Below, piece after piece: positions 44,161 to 54,300 of a DNA stretch of 64,000 nt. Source of the DNA: CAIVVT01 sp963757265. GTDB taxonomy: Bacteria; Acidobacteriota; Terriglobia; Bryobacterales; Bryobacteraceae. The stretch covers positions 111,938 to 175,937 of the forward strand of contig CAVWRA010000003.1 in assembly GCA_963757265.1 (NCBI GenBank), in the 5' to 3' direction. The position numbers were made by a program, and so were the translations under genes. Numbering within the stretch: the stretch's first letter is position 1; each line of letters opens with the position of its first letter. The notes beneath the pieces are model-generated. The model saw nothing but the letters and a program-made list of their open reading frames with translations, did not search any database and was not told where the DNA came from.

Positions 44161-46380
44161 ATGAATGAGTTAACGCTGGCGAATCAGGCCGAGAATTGGC
44201 GCCGACTGAAGAGCCTGGTCCTGGATAGCGTGTTGTCTCCGATCACGCGCCGGGTCTACAATCTCGGGCTGGACGAGTTCATCGCGTGGTACGGCATGGA
44301 GCCCCGGCCCGGCTTCACAAAGGCGACTGTGAACGCCTGGCGCATGGCTCTCGAGGCTCGCGGCCTCGGCCCCATCTCCATCAACGTCCGCATCACGGCC
44401 GTCCGGAAGCTGGCCGTCGAGGCAGCTGACAACGGACTCCTCGCGCCTGAACTTGCCGCCGGCATTACGCGCGTGAAAGGCGCAAAGTCCAAGGGTGTGC
44501 GCGTCGGGAACTGGCTTTCGGTCCGGCAGGCGCAGACGCTCCTGAACGCGCCCGATGTATCAACCAAGAAGGGGCTGCGCGACCGCGCGATGCTGGCGGT
44601 CCTGCTGGGCTGCGGGCTACGCCGTTCGGAAGTGGCGGCGCTTACGCTGAAGCACATCCAGCAACGCGACAACCGCTGGTGCATCGTAGACCTCCTCGGC
44701 AAGCACGGCCGCGTGCGCACGATTCCGATGCCGACCTGGGTGAAGGTCGCCATCGACTCGTGGACGGAGGCGGCCGGCGTGGCGGAGGGGTACGTGCTCC
44801 GACGCATCGCACGCGGCGACCAAGTGCGAAGCGAACCCATGAGCGAGAAGGTGGTCTGGCAGCTGCTGCAACCCTACTCTGCGGCAGCCGGTGTGCCCGG
44901 AATCGCCCCTCATGATCTCAGGCGTAGCTGCGCGAAGATGGCCGCCGCCGCACTCCTTGCGCGCCACTGGCCGAAACAAGGATCTCGGCACCATGCGTTC
45001 CTGGCTCTGGCTGGCATCTTCGCGCGCGCGGGATGGAAGCTCGAACATGCAAGAGCGTTTCATCGCGTGATCTACCGGTGTCTCTGGCCGACCAATCCTG
45101 ACTTGGCTGCTGCAGACAGTGAAGTTCAATCCACGTTCGAGAGGCACTCAGCCGGTGGTGACACAACCGGCGTACCGACGCTGATCGGGCTCGTCGACAA
45201 GAAGGTCGTCGATGTTGCATTTCGATGGTTGGGGCTCGATCAGACGCAACACCGCAACCACCACTGGAACGACACCGGGAACGCGGGCCGCCTGGCGGAT
45301 TTGTACGGGCATGAACTGATCTACTGCACTGAGCGGAACAGTTACTACCTTTGGACTGGGCAGCAGTGGCGGTTCGATGAATTCGTGGAGGTCGAAAAGC
45401 GGGCCGAAAAGACGATACTCGAAATCTTCACCGAAGGGAAGCAGATCACGGATGGAGAAAAGCGCAAAGCGTTCTTGAGATTCGTGAATAGCTCGCTGTC
45501 TCGTGCCGCGCTGGCAAACATGATGCATCTCGCCAAGAAGAAGGTTCGGCGAACCAGTGTGAACGATTCTGATCGCGACCCATGGACGCTGAACACCGAG
45601 AACGGCACGGTGGATTTGCGAACGGGCACGTTGCGCCCGCACAGGCCCGAAGACCTCTTGAGCAAGATGATTCCGCTTCGATACGACCAGCACGCCGAGT
45701 GTCCGCAATTCATGGCATTCCTATTTCGGATCATGGGCAGCCATCCGGATGCCTTCGAGGGCGACAACATGAATGCGGAACAGATGGTTTCCTATCTTCA
45801 GAAGGCCTTTGGGTGTGCTGCTACCGGCAAGCCGGAGAAACTTCTATTCGTTTTGTATGGCGAAGGCAACAACGGCAAGACGACGCTGCTGGAGGTCATC
45901 CGTGACACGCTCGGAGACAAGGAATACGCTGGCCAGGTCCAGGTTGACAGCCTGATGATTCGGCCAAAGGAGGCGCTCCCCAGCAATGCCGTCAACACGG
46001 ACCTCGCGGATCTCCAAGGGTGCAGGTTCGTTCCGTCGAGTGAGGTGGAACAGGGACAACGCCTATCGCTAAGCCGCGTGAAGTACCTTACCGGCCTTGG
46101 GCAAATCAAGGCACGGCGACTTCGCGAGAACATGATCACCTTCCAACCGACTTACAAACTGTTCCTAGACTGCAATCACAGGCCGGTTATCACGGACCCG
46201 AACGACGCGATCTGGAATCGTGTAAAGTGCATCCCATTCAAAATCCAGATCCCTAGAGAGGAGATCGACAAGGACCTGTCGGCAAAGCTGCGAACGGAAC
46301 TGCTGGGCATATTGCGCTGGATCGTTGAGGGCGCCGTCCTCTACCATCGCGAAGGTCTCGGTAATCCGGCACCACGATGA
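44161..46380 (+). CDS. Chimeric tyrosine recombinase (N-terminal) / P4-type phage primase-helicase (C-terminal)
   Basis: The 739-residue open frame joins two families. Residues 1-260 are a tyrosine integrase: SAM-like DNA-binding domain (SPITRRVYNLGLDEFIAWYG), then the catalytic domain with the first Arg in GCGLRRSEVAALTL, LGKHGRVRTIPMP and the His-x-x-Arg box PHDLRRSCAKM. Directly after this the sequence changes to KQGSRHHAFLALAGIFARAG, a primase-associated region, and then a P4/D5-type helicase: WTLNTENGTVDLRTG, Walker A LYGEGNNGKTTLLEVIRDTL, LADLQGCRFVPSSEVEQGQR and YKLFLDCNHRPVITDPNDAI with the arginine region. The integrase lacks its C-terminal His/Trp and Tyr nucleophile, so it cannot recombine alone; the helicase lacks some C-terminal sequence. 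The join is in frame and could be a new fusion or a chance product of recombination. Confidence 0.85.
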   Translation: MNELTLANQAENWRRLKSLVLDSVLSPITRRVYNLGLDEFIAWYGMEPRPGFTKATVNAWRMALEARGLGPISINVRITAVRKLAVEAADNGLLAPELAAGITRVKGAKSKGVRVGNWLSVRQAQTLLNAPDVSTKKGLRDRAMLAVLLGCGLRRSEVAALTLKHIQQRDNRWCIVDLLGKHGRVRTIPMPTWVKVAIDSWTEAAGVAEGYVLRRIARGDQVRSEPMSEKVVWQLLQPYSAAAGVPGIAPHDLRRSCAKMAAAALLARHWPKQGSRHHAFLALAGIFARAGWKLEHARAFHRVIYRCLWPTNPDLAAADSEVQSTFERHSAGGDTTGVPTLIGLVDKKVVDVAFRWLGLDQTQHRNHHWNDTGNAGRLADLYGHELIYCTERNSYYLWTGQQWRFDEFVEVEKRAEKTILEIFTEGKQITDGEKRKAFLRFVNSSLSRAALANMMHLAKKKVRRTSVNDSDRDPWTLNTENGTVDLRTGTLRPHRPEDLLSKMIPLRYDQHAECPQFMAFLFRIMGSHPDAFEGDNMNAEQMVSYLQKAFGCAATGKPEKLLFVLYGEGNNGKTTLLEVIRDTLGDKEYAGQVQVDSLMIRPKEALPSNAVNTDLADLQGCRFVPSSEVEQGQRLSLSRVKYLTGLGQIKARRLRENMITFQPTYKLFLDCNHRPVITDPNDAIWNRVKCIPFKIQIPREEIDKDLSAKLRTELLGILRWIVEGAVLYHREGLGNPAPR

Positions 46381-46718
46381 TTGTCGGCGAGAAGAACGGA
46401 CGCCAAGTTACCGGTGCGGCATTCGGAGGCACTGGGGAGCGCGAAGACAACCGCAGCCTATTCTTCTGGCCGCCGGCTATAACGGGCAAGGCCTACTGGC
46501 GCAGTGGGGAAGCGCTTGACAGCATACCGGGTAGCCCGGTCTTACCAGTCGAACGGAGAGACTGGTACAGAAAACCTCGGTCAGGTCCTCTCTTTGTGAG
46601 TCGGCATCCACTGCCATCCGGGGCGCGCCAGACTATTCGCTGGTGCTCCTTCCGAAGAGCCGGAGCGGTAGTATGTTGTTGGCTGGGGGAGGCCCGGAGT
46701 CGCGTAGGAGGATGGGGA
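46381..46718. other. Stretch between primase chimera and GH55-like gene; IS3-end remnant
   Basis: The frame of the next gene is open through here but without conserved sequence. ACTGGTACAGAAAACCTCGG followed by TCAGG at 46567-46591 matches the right end of the IS3 element at 63355-63382 with few changes, a solo end. CCAGTCGAACGGAGAG just before it repeats the same IS end in the opposite direction. Confidence 0.45.
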
Positions 46719-49655
46719 ATGCTGAGACGTGTTGCGAAGGTTTTGGGAGCCATGGGAGTCGCGCTGGTGTCTATGCCCGGGTGGCCGGCCTCTTATTACA
46801 CGCGGCGGTTGGACGATCCCAAGGCAGTCTTCCTGACGCAGGAGGCTTTTGCAGCGCAAGGCGATGGCGTCGCCGACGACACAACCGCGCTGCAGCGGGC
46901 CATCGACCGGGTCCAGGAGACTACCCGGCAGGGCATCGTCTTCGTACCTGAAGGGCGCTATCGGCTCACCCACACTGTCTACATCTGGCCCGGCATCCGG
47001 GTGATCGGTTACGGGGCGTCGCGGCCGGTCCTGGTGCTCGGGGAAAACACGACAGGCTACCAGGATAGAAGCAATGAGCGCTACCTGCTTTTCTTCGCCG
47101 GCAACCGCCCAGCGGGCGCACACGGCGCTGCGCCGCCGGTCTACGAGAACGTACCGGACGCCAACCCTGGCACGTTCTACTCGGCAATCAGCAACATCGA
47201 CATTGAGATCGGCGACGGCAATGCCGGCGCGACGGCGGTGCGCTCCAAGTATGCCCAGCACTGTTTCCTGGCGCACATGGAGTTCCGTATCGGCTCCGGA
47301 CTGGCGGGCATCCACGAGGCCGGCAACGTCGTCGAGGACGTGCGCTTCCTGGGCGGCCAGTACGGAGTTTGGACATCGCGCCCCTCGCCGGGCTGGCAGT
47401 TCACGATGGTCGATGGGTTCTTTCAGGGCCAGCGCGAAGCGGCGATCCGCGAGCGCGAAGCTGGACTCACGCTGATCCGGCCCCATTTCCAGGACGTTCC
47501 CACGGCGATCTCGGTGGACGCGGGGTTTGCCGACGAGATGTGGGTCAAAGACGCACGGATGGAGAACATCGCCGGCCCGGCGGTGATTCTCAGCGCGGAG
47601 AAGAACGCACGCACTGAGATCAACATGGAGGGCGTTACCTGTCGGAACGTGCCGCGGTTTGCGGAGTTCCGCGAGAGCGGCAAGAAGCTCGCCGGCGCCG
47701 GGGCGATCTATCAGGTAAAACTCTTCTCCCATGGACTGCACTACACGAACATCGGCGCCGCGGGCGAGTACAAGACGATTTACGAGGCCGCGCCACTCAG
47801 CACGCTGAGCGCGCCCGCCGCCTCCGACCTACTCGACCTGCCGGCGTGCGACACCTGGGCGAACGTAGGCGAGTTAGGTGCTAAGGGCGACGGGCAGAGC
47901 GACGATACCGATGCTCTGCGCCGCGCCATCGCTGGGCATCGGACGCTCTATTTCCCCTCGGGCGTCTACGTGGTCCGCGACACACTCGTGCTGAAGCCCG
48001 ACACCGTGCTCGTCGGACTGCATCCGGGCGCAACGCAGATCGCGCTGCTCGATGGAACGGCAGCGTTCCAAGGCATCGGCGGGCCGGTGGCGATGGTGGA
48101 GGCGCCGAAGGGCGGCACGAACATCGTGATCGGGTTGGGGCTTTACACGAACGGAATCAATCCGCGCGCGGTGGCGCTGAAGTGGATGGCGGGAACGCAT
48201 TCGCTGGTGAACGACGTCCGTCTGCTCGGCGGCCATGGCACGCCGAAGATCGACGGCGGACGGGAGAATCCGTACAACAGCAACCACACGGGCGACCCGG
48301 ACCCGCGCCGGCGTTGGGATGTGCAGTATCCGAGCCTGTGGGTGACCGACGGTGGCGGCGGAACCTTTTTCGACATCTGGACGCCGAGCAGCTTCACGCA
48401 GGCGGGCCTGCTGGTTTCGGACACGACCACCGAGGGCCGCATTTACGAGATGTCGAGCGAGCATCACGTGCGCCACGAGGTGCAACTGCGCAACGCCGCC
48501 AACTGGGCGATTTACGCGCTGCAAACCGAAGGCGAGCGCGGCGAGAGCGGCGCCGATCTGCCGCTGGAGATCCAGACTTCGCGCAACATCACCGTCGCGA
48601 ACCTCTGTGTCTATCGCGTCATCAGTATGTTCCAACCCTTCCCCTGGGCGGTGAAGGCGACCGATTCGAGCGGTATCCACTTCCGCAACTTCCACAGCTA
48701 CAGCAATAGCAAGGTGGCCTACGACACCGCTGTGTACGACCAGACGCACCACGTAGAACTGCGCCAGCGCGAGTTCGCATGGCTCGATCTCTCGGAACAG
48801 GCTCCGCGACCGCGCCGACATGCGGCTTCGTCCGTGCTCGCACCGAAGGCACAGGTGGAGAAACTCGCCGGAGGCTTCTACAACATCTCCGGCGGGGCGA
48901 TCTCACCTTCCGGGGATCTGTATTTTGTCAACGCCCACTGGCAGCGCCTTTACCGTTGGGACACGAAGGCGCGCCAACTCACGACGGTGCGCGACAACGC
49001 GCTCGATCCCGTCCAACTGGCCTTTGACCGCGCGGGTAACCTGCTCGTGGTTTCGTACGCCGGCAACGGGACCGTCTACAGCTTCAAGCCCGATGCGCCG
49101 GGCGTGGACGTGACACTGCTGAAGCCCGAGCCGGCGATCGCGCGCGCCGGTCTGACGCCGGTGCTTCCGGTGGGTGACTGGCAGCTGGAAGTGCCCGCAC
49201 CTACCCGGCCCTTCCAATACGTTTCTCCCGACGGCTCGACGTTTCTCGCCGCCGATGAACTCTTTACGAGCGGCAGGACCGCATGGGGCGTGAAAAGCAG
49301 TCCGATGCTGCGGGCCTTCGGCCTCGCGCCCGCGAAGCCGGGTCAACCGTTTTACCTGACGAGCGAAGAACAAATGCAGACCTTCCGCGCGACTGTGAAC
49401 GCTGACGGCAGTCTCAGCGACATGCAACTCTTCGTCGAGCAAGGAGGAGAGGGTGTAGCAGTTGACTCTCAGGGCAACGTCTACATCGCCGCGGGCCAGA
49501 TTTATGTGTACACCGCCTCGGGCGAGCTCATCGACACAATCGAGGTGCCGGAGCGGCCGCTGCAATTGCTTTTCGGCGGACTGGATCGGAGGACCCTGTT
49601 CATAGCTGCGCGGAGTTCTCTCTACGCTGTGCTGACCCAGGCGCCCGGGCGTTGA
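46719..49655 (+). CDS. GH55-like double beta-helix glycanase with C-terminal beta-propeller
   Basis: The 978-residue secreted protein (signal MLRRVAKVLGAMGVALVSMP) has two pectate-lyase-3 type beta-helices, each opened by the typical phosphate-like loop: AQGDGVADDTTALQRAID near residue 47 and GAKGDGQSDDTDALRRAI near residue 390. This tandem arrangement is that of GH55 exo-beta-1,3-glucanases, though I cannot place the catalytic Glu. From about residue 715 an SMP-30/NHL-like propeller follows (GGFYNISGGAISPSGDLYFV, NLLVVSYAGNGTVYSF, GEGVAVDSQGNVYIAAGQIY). The combination suggests a polysaccharide-binding or lactonase-like module added to the glycanase. AGGAGGA lies seven bases upstream of ATG 46719. 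The upstream open frame of 114 codons is not counted. Confidence 0.82.
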   Translation: MLRRVAKVLGAMGVALVSMPGWPASYYTRRLDDPKAVFLTQEAFAAQGDGVADDTTALQRAIDRVQETTRQGIVFVPEGRYRLTHTVYIWPGIRVIGYGASRPVLVLGENTTGYQDRSNERYLLFFAGNRPAGAHGAAPPVYENVPDANPGTFYSAISNIDIEIGDGNAGATAVRSKYAQHCFLAHMEFRIGSGLAGIHEAGNVVEDVRFLGGQYGVWTSRPSPGWQFTMVDGFFQGQREAAIREREAGLTLIRPHFQDVPTAISVDAGFADEMWVKDARMENIAGPAVILSAEKNARTEINMEGVTCRNVPRFAEFRESGKKLAGAGAIYQVKLFSHGLHYTNIGAAGEYKTIYEAAPLSTLSAPAASDLLDLPACDTWANVGELGAKGDGQSDDTDALRRAIAGHRTLYFPSGVYVVRDTLVLKPDTVLVGLHPGATQIALLDGTAAFQGIGGPVAMVEAPKGGTNIVIGLGLYTNGINPRAVALKWMAGTHSLVNDVRLLGGHGTPKIDGGRENPYNSNHTGDPDPRRRWDVQYPSLWVTDGGGGTFFDIWTPSSFTQAGLLVSDTTTEGRIYEMSSEHHVRHEVQLRNAANWAIYALQTEGERGESGADLPLEIQTSRNITVANLCVYRVISMFQPFPWAVKATDSSGIHFRNFHSYSNSKVAYDTAVYDQTHHVELRQREFAWLDLSEQAPRPRRHAASSVLAPKAQVEKLAGGFYNISGGAISPSGDLYFVNAHWQRLYRWDTKARQLTTVRDNALDPVQLAFDRAGNLLVVSYAGNGTVYSFKPDAPGVDVTLLKPEPAIARAGLTPVLPVGDWQLEVPAPTRPFQYVSPDGSTFLAADELFTSGRTAWGVKSSPMLRAFGLAPAKPGQPFYLTSEEQMQTFRATVNADGSLSDMQLFVEQGGEGVAVDSQGNVYIAAGQIYVYTASGELIDTIEVPERPLQLLFGGLDRRTLFIAARSSLYAVLTQAPGR

Positions 49656-50018
49656 GGCGGCCGGCAAGGCGCGCACTGAGCAAGGTCTTACAATGTAGTG
49701 GCGCCGAGAAAATCGTGCCGCCGCGGAGAAATGCGTCATCGATCTATCGCGCCGGAGATCATGCAATCCGCTCAGCCCTGGTGTTGCCCCCCGGGCTCCG
49801 TTGGAATAGACACCCCCCTCAAATCTCTGGGCATTTCATATGCTCGACTTACCCGACCACCTTGCACACATAAAACGCGCGTGCCGGGAGTGACTGGGGC
49901 GGGATGCCACTCTGCCCCCCCCCCGGCGCAGCACGGCTAAAGATCGACAGAGTGAGCTCTTCAAGACCACTTGGCTGACAGGGCCTTACTCTTCGACGTC
50001 AACCTTCTTCACCGCCGC
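49656..50018. other. Intergenic stretch, nothing recognised
   Basis: No gene, repeat or structure is convincing. A run of ten C near 49915 is the only notable feature and is a likely site of sequencing error. Confidence 0.4.
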
Positions 50019-50474
50019 CTATTCTGTTGTAGTTTCAGCGGCCGCCTTCTTGGCAGCAACCTTCCTTCCGCTGGACTTCTTGGGGGCATTCTTCTTGCTC
50101 GCCGGTTGTTCTGGCTTTCCCTTCGCCGCCTTAACCGCAGCCCAACGCTTCCTGGACGCCTCAGCCATCGCCTTTCTTCCAGCCGCACTGATTTTCCGCT
50201 TCGGTCTTGCAAGGACCGTAGCTCGCTTTGACGACCCTGATTCGCCCCGGATCTTTGCCCAGCGCCGCTGTTGGGCTTCTCTCATCCTGAGTCGGGTCTC
50301 GGCGGAAGATTTCCGGCGCTTGGGCAAAGTGCCATCCGCTGTGGCAGCGGTCTTTGCGGGGCCAGGGATCAGGAGGCTTCGTAGTTCGGCAATCTGTTGG
50401 GCGATTCGGGTCTTTTGTGACTCGTAACCTTCGATGGCTGCGGCAATGATTTCATTCGTGAGTTTTGGTAGCAT
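50019..50474 (-). CDS. Small Lys/Ala-rich putative DNA-binding protein
   Basis: The 151-residue protein starts MLPKLTNEIIAAAIEGYESQ with a helical N-terminus (QQIAELRSLLIPG), followed by two repeated basic motifs, RLRMREAQQRRWAKIRG and GRKAMAEASRKRWAAVK, of the kind seen in NUMOD3-like or histone-tail-like DNA-binding segments, and a Lys/Ala tail (SKKNAPKKSSGRKVAAKKAA). Such proteins recur in Acidobacteriota, function unknown. ATG 50474 is preferred to the upstream ATG because the conserved-looking part begins there. A DUF3489 gene with a similar tail chemistry lies upstream on the same strand. Confidence 0.65.
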   Translation of the reverse strand: MLPKLTNEIIAAAIEGYESQKTRIAQQIAELRSLLIPGPAKTAATADGTLPKRRKSSAETRLRMREAQQRRWAKIRGESGSSKRATVLARPKRKISAAGRKAMAEASRKRWAAVKAAKGKPEQPASKKNAPKKSSGRKVAAKKAAAETTTE

Positions 50475-50714
50475 GTGCGTGTTTGTCGCTGTTGCAGCTC
50501 CGTTAACATCATATTGGCACAGCATAGCGCTGTGAATTCGGCAGGAGTGCCGGGACTATCGCCCAGCGTTGGAAGATACATGTGGGTAACCAGCCAACAA
50601 TTTCGTTCAGCCTCCGGTGCCCCTTGTCTTCTCTTCTCGGCTGGTTGCCTGCTCGAGGGCGTCATACACCCGCACTTTTGCCAGTGCAGAAGCGATCATC
50701 GTCGCCGCAGAACA

Positions 50715-50738
50715 GCCGCCACCCACACAGGTGGCGGC
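50715..50738 (-). terminator. Strong hairpin downstream of the DUF3489 gene
   Basis: GCCGCCACC (50715-50723) and GGTGGCGGC (50730-50738) form a perfect nine-base stem with a six-base loop, 17 bases beyond the DUF3489 stop. No long T-run follows on the minus strand, so efficiency is uncertain. Confidence 0.5.
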
Positions 50739-50754
50739 ATGGAGCGTGGCGCGC

Positions 50755-51186
50755 TTACTTCGCGATACGGTAGGTCCGCTCGCCGGCCTCGGTCTTGGTG
50801 GAATCGATCTTCAGCCCACGCTTCTTTGATACGGTCGAGAGAAAACCGCGCACGCTGTGAGCCTGCCAGTGCGTCGCCTCCATGATCTCGGCCAGGCTTG
50901 CGCCCTTGAATCGTCCGATCAGCGCCAGGATCTTCGACCCCTTGCTGTCGGCGCGCGGCGTGGCGGTTTTCTTGGCATGTGCGGGCTTAACGGCCTTCTT
51001 GTTGGGCTTGAGCTCCTTCTTCGGCGTGGCTGCCGGCGGCTTGCCCTTGGCGCTCTTCTGGCCCTTGGGCGCGGCCTTCTTCTGGCTGGCACCCTTCTTC
51101 GAGGGGGCCTTCTCCGGCGTGGCTGTGGCACCCTGTTGCGCAACAACGGCGGTGTCTTCGGTGGTGGTGGTTACTGCGTTCTTCAT
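50755..51186 (-). CDS. DUF3489 domain-containing protein
   Basis: The 143-residue protein has a low-complexity N-terminal half rich in Lys, Ala and Pro (SKKGASQKKAAPKGQKSAK) and a C-terminal DUF3489 domain: KGSKILALIGRFKGASLAEI, MEATHWQAHSVRGFLSTVSK and KRGLKIDSTKTEAGERTYRI. The domain looks like a winged helix and is frequent in Acidobacteriota and Alphaproteobacteria, often near mobile elements; its role is unknown but DNA binding is plausible. A decayed copy is at 13270-13538. A strong hairpin follows the gene. The frame is intact; GGAT-type ribosome binding sequence (AGAGGATCACC) precedes ATG 51186. Confidence 0.85.
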   Translation of the reverse strand: MKNAVTTTTEDTAVVAQQGATATPEKAPSKKGASQKKAAPKGQKSAKGKPPAATPKKELKPNKKAVKPAHAKKTATPRADSKGSKILALIGRFKGASLAEIMEATHWQAHSVRGFLSTVSKKRGLKIDSTKTEAGERTYRIAK

Positions 51187-51369
51187 GTTTGGTGATCCTC
51201 TCTGCGCTCGATCGGCGCATGACGATTCATCACTCTGTGCGCCAAGAAACGCAAGGCAAAAGGGGGCGCCTCCTGCGGCTGCAATTCAGCCGGTCTGCCT
51301 GCTCGTGGTCTTATAATCGATTCAGCGAACATCCCTCGCGCGTTCCATTTACCAGTGAAGAAGAACGTC

Positions 51370-54300
51370 ATGCGACACGTCATCCTTGTGATGGTACTTG
51401 CGGCGGCAGCCGTTTCTGGATTGTCAGGCCAACGTCAGATCTACATGAAGGGAACGGAGGTCAATGCCGGCCAGGGGAGTTTCCTGGCCATGCCGACCAA
51501 CAACTTCCCCGAGCAGACCGTGGGCCCTCTTACGGTGAAAGTACAAGCCCCGACGGTGGGCGGTTATGGGTCGGCGGGGCTTCTGGAGCTGACACAGCCC
51601 GATGTCCCGTTCCCGGTGGGGGTGTGGCTGATCAATTCGGGTTCTGCAACGATCCGGGGAAGGCTGCGCGTCAGCGTCATCGATCGATGGCGCGCTGAGC
51701 CCTCTGGACCCATTTCTTTCGAACTGCCCGCGAAGGGATGGAAGCGCCTCGAATTTCAGGTCAGTTTCGGACGTGGAACGTTCAATGCAGATTATCCCGT
51801 ACACGCGTTGGTTGAATTCGAGTACGAAGGAAATCGGCTCAGCGCTCATCCCGTCCTGCTGCTCAGGCCCAGGCTGAACGATCCGCCTAGGGCCCTGACG
51901 CCGGTTGAGTGGATGCCCCAAGCCGTCCCCCAGAACGGCGCCTTTGCCCTCTGGCGGCTGCCAGTGCACCGCCAACACTTCACGATCGGCGACGCGTTTC
52001 CGTTTGGGGTTTGGGCAGAGCCGGAGTTCACGGTTGCAGAGCCTGTCGAATTCGGTGTTCGTGTGCGCCGGGGCGCGGAGAAGGAGGCGTTGCGCATACA
52101 CTTGGGATCGCTCCCGCCATCGAAGCGGAACGACGTGGAGACGGCAGATGTGGAATATCCACTGGCGCTTCCCATCGCACAGCCGCTCAAACTCCAGTGC
52201 TCCGTCGCAGTCGCTGATTCCCTGGCAGCTGCGGGAGCGCTTTTCCGCCTCCGCGCCATCCCGTTCGAGGCGCTGACTTTATCCGGCGGGCAGGTACTAT
52301 GGGAGCAGAATGTTCACGCGACACAGTGGGAGCGGGTGGACGTAGATCTCGGCCGGTTTGCGGGACAGAAGATAAGACTGCAGTTCGAATCCCAAGGTCA
52401 TGCAACCGGAGATGCGTTGTGGGCGGAGCCTTCCGTTGTCGCCGCCACTCCCCCACAAGAGGCACCGTTCCCGCCCGAAGCGTCCCGGAAATATCGGGTG
52501 CTGGGAAGCGCCGGCGGTTACGAGGTCCGGCTTTGGCCAGGCAGGCGAGGAGCATTGGATGCGGTCATCGGCTTCGTGCATGGCAAACATGAATTGCTCT
52601 TTAACGGTTTCGGAGTTCGGGTGCTCGGAGACGCGCTCCAGGAGCGAAGAACGGCGACAGAACTGGTTGAGTCTCACCAGGAGCCGGCGGAGGGGCGGTA
52701 TCGAGTGCGCCACCGTTTTCACAATTGGGGGGGCTCCTTTGATCTACTCACCGAGATGTGGGTTGAAAGCGATGGGCTCATGGTGCGGTTCTGGCTCGAG
52801 AACACCCCAGCGCCACGCCCCTGGTTTGACGTTCACCTGGAAGAAGTCACCACCGGTCCGTGGAGCGACCACGCCAGGCGCATTTACGCTGGGCAGGGTA
52901 ATGTCATCCAGGACCCCAAAGCATTTCGGATCGGCTACGATTCGTACTGGGTTGGCACATCCTACGTTGGTTTCGACTTTGCTAACGGGATTTCTCTATT
53001 GCAAGGTTACCGACATCACCCCCAACAGACTGCAGGTGGATCCGGAAGCAAAAGTCTATACGTTGAACACCGCTCTCGCCCACACGGTCACGTTCCTGCC
53101 GGCCGCGAATGTCTGGCAAGCTGCGAAATCATGGCGGGACCGCAACGGCTTGCGTGCGTCGCCCGGAGTGCCGAAGATCGCAGGCCGTTTCGCATTCGAC
53201 CTGTGGGATGGGCGCTATGGCGACACGGCGCGCGCGCTGGAGCGGGCATTTCGCTATGGCCTGACCGATTCCGTGGTCGTCTTTCACAATTGGCAATTGT
53301 GGGGTTACGACTACCGCCTGCCCGATATCTTTCCGCCTGCTCCTGACCTCGGGACGTTCGATGAATTTCGCGAATTGGTCGAGGTGTGCCGTCGGCGCGG
53401 AGTGCTGTTTGCGCCTCATGACAACTACACTGACTGGTACCCGCAAGCCGACGGGTTCAGTTACGAGAATGTTGTCTCATTCGGCGCGGACGGGGAACCG
53501 GCGCGCGGATGGTACAACGCGGCGGAACAGACGCGGGCTTATCACGTGAGTCCGGGCCGCGCCCGCGCGCACCTCGAGCACAACGTCCGGCTCATCCGGG
53601 ACAGCTTCCATCCGAATGCATATTTCATCGATGTCTGGGGCTCCGACGGCGGCGCAGATTATTGGACGCATGACGGGCAGTTCCGCGACCGCACCGTCTA
53701 CCGCAAGGACCGCGACGAAGCCTTCGCGTGGATCCGCAGCTGCCTGGGTGACGACGCTCCACAGATCAGCGAAGGCGGAAACGATCAGGACCTGGGCGCG
53801 ATCGACGGCGCGCAAACGGTGCACCTGAGAGTAGACGCAAAGGCCGCTTCGGGCTTTGCCTGGAATATCGAAGCTGCCAGCGCTGAGCGCATCCCGTGGT
53901 TCGATTTCGCTTACCACGATCGTTTGGCGATGCATGGAGCCGGGTATCACGAGCGGTATTACGGAGGTCCGGACGCAGCGGCGCATGGGGTCTACAGCGA
54001 CGATTACATCGCCACCGAGGTTCTTACCGGTCATCCGGCAATGGCCATCGAACCGTTCGGTCGGGATGTGGTTCGCAAGTACTGGTTCCTGCATGCCCTC
54101 ATGCGGACTTTAGCTTTGAGGCGCATGGAGGACGTGCAATTCGCCGGCGATGATCTCCACCGCCAGAAGGTCAGCTGGGAAGGAGGCGGTGAGGTCGTCG
54201 TCAACCGCGGGGCATCGGATTGGCAGGCCGGCGGGCACACGTTGCCACAATACGGGTTCTATGCCCGCGTGACGCAGGGACAGGAACGGGTTGAAGCCGC

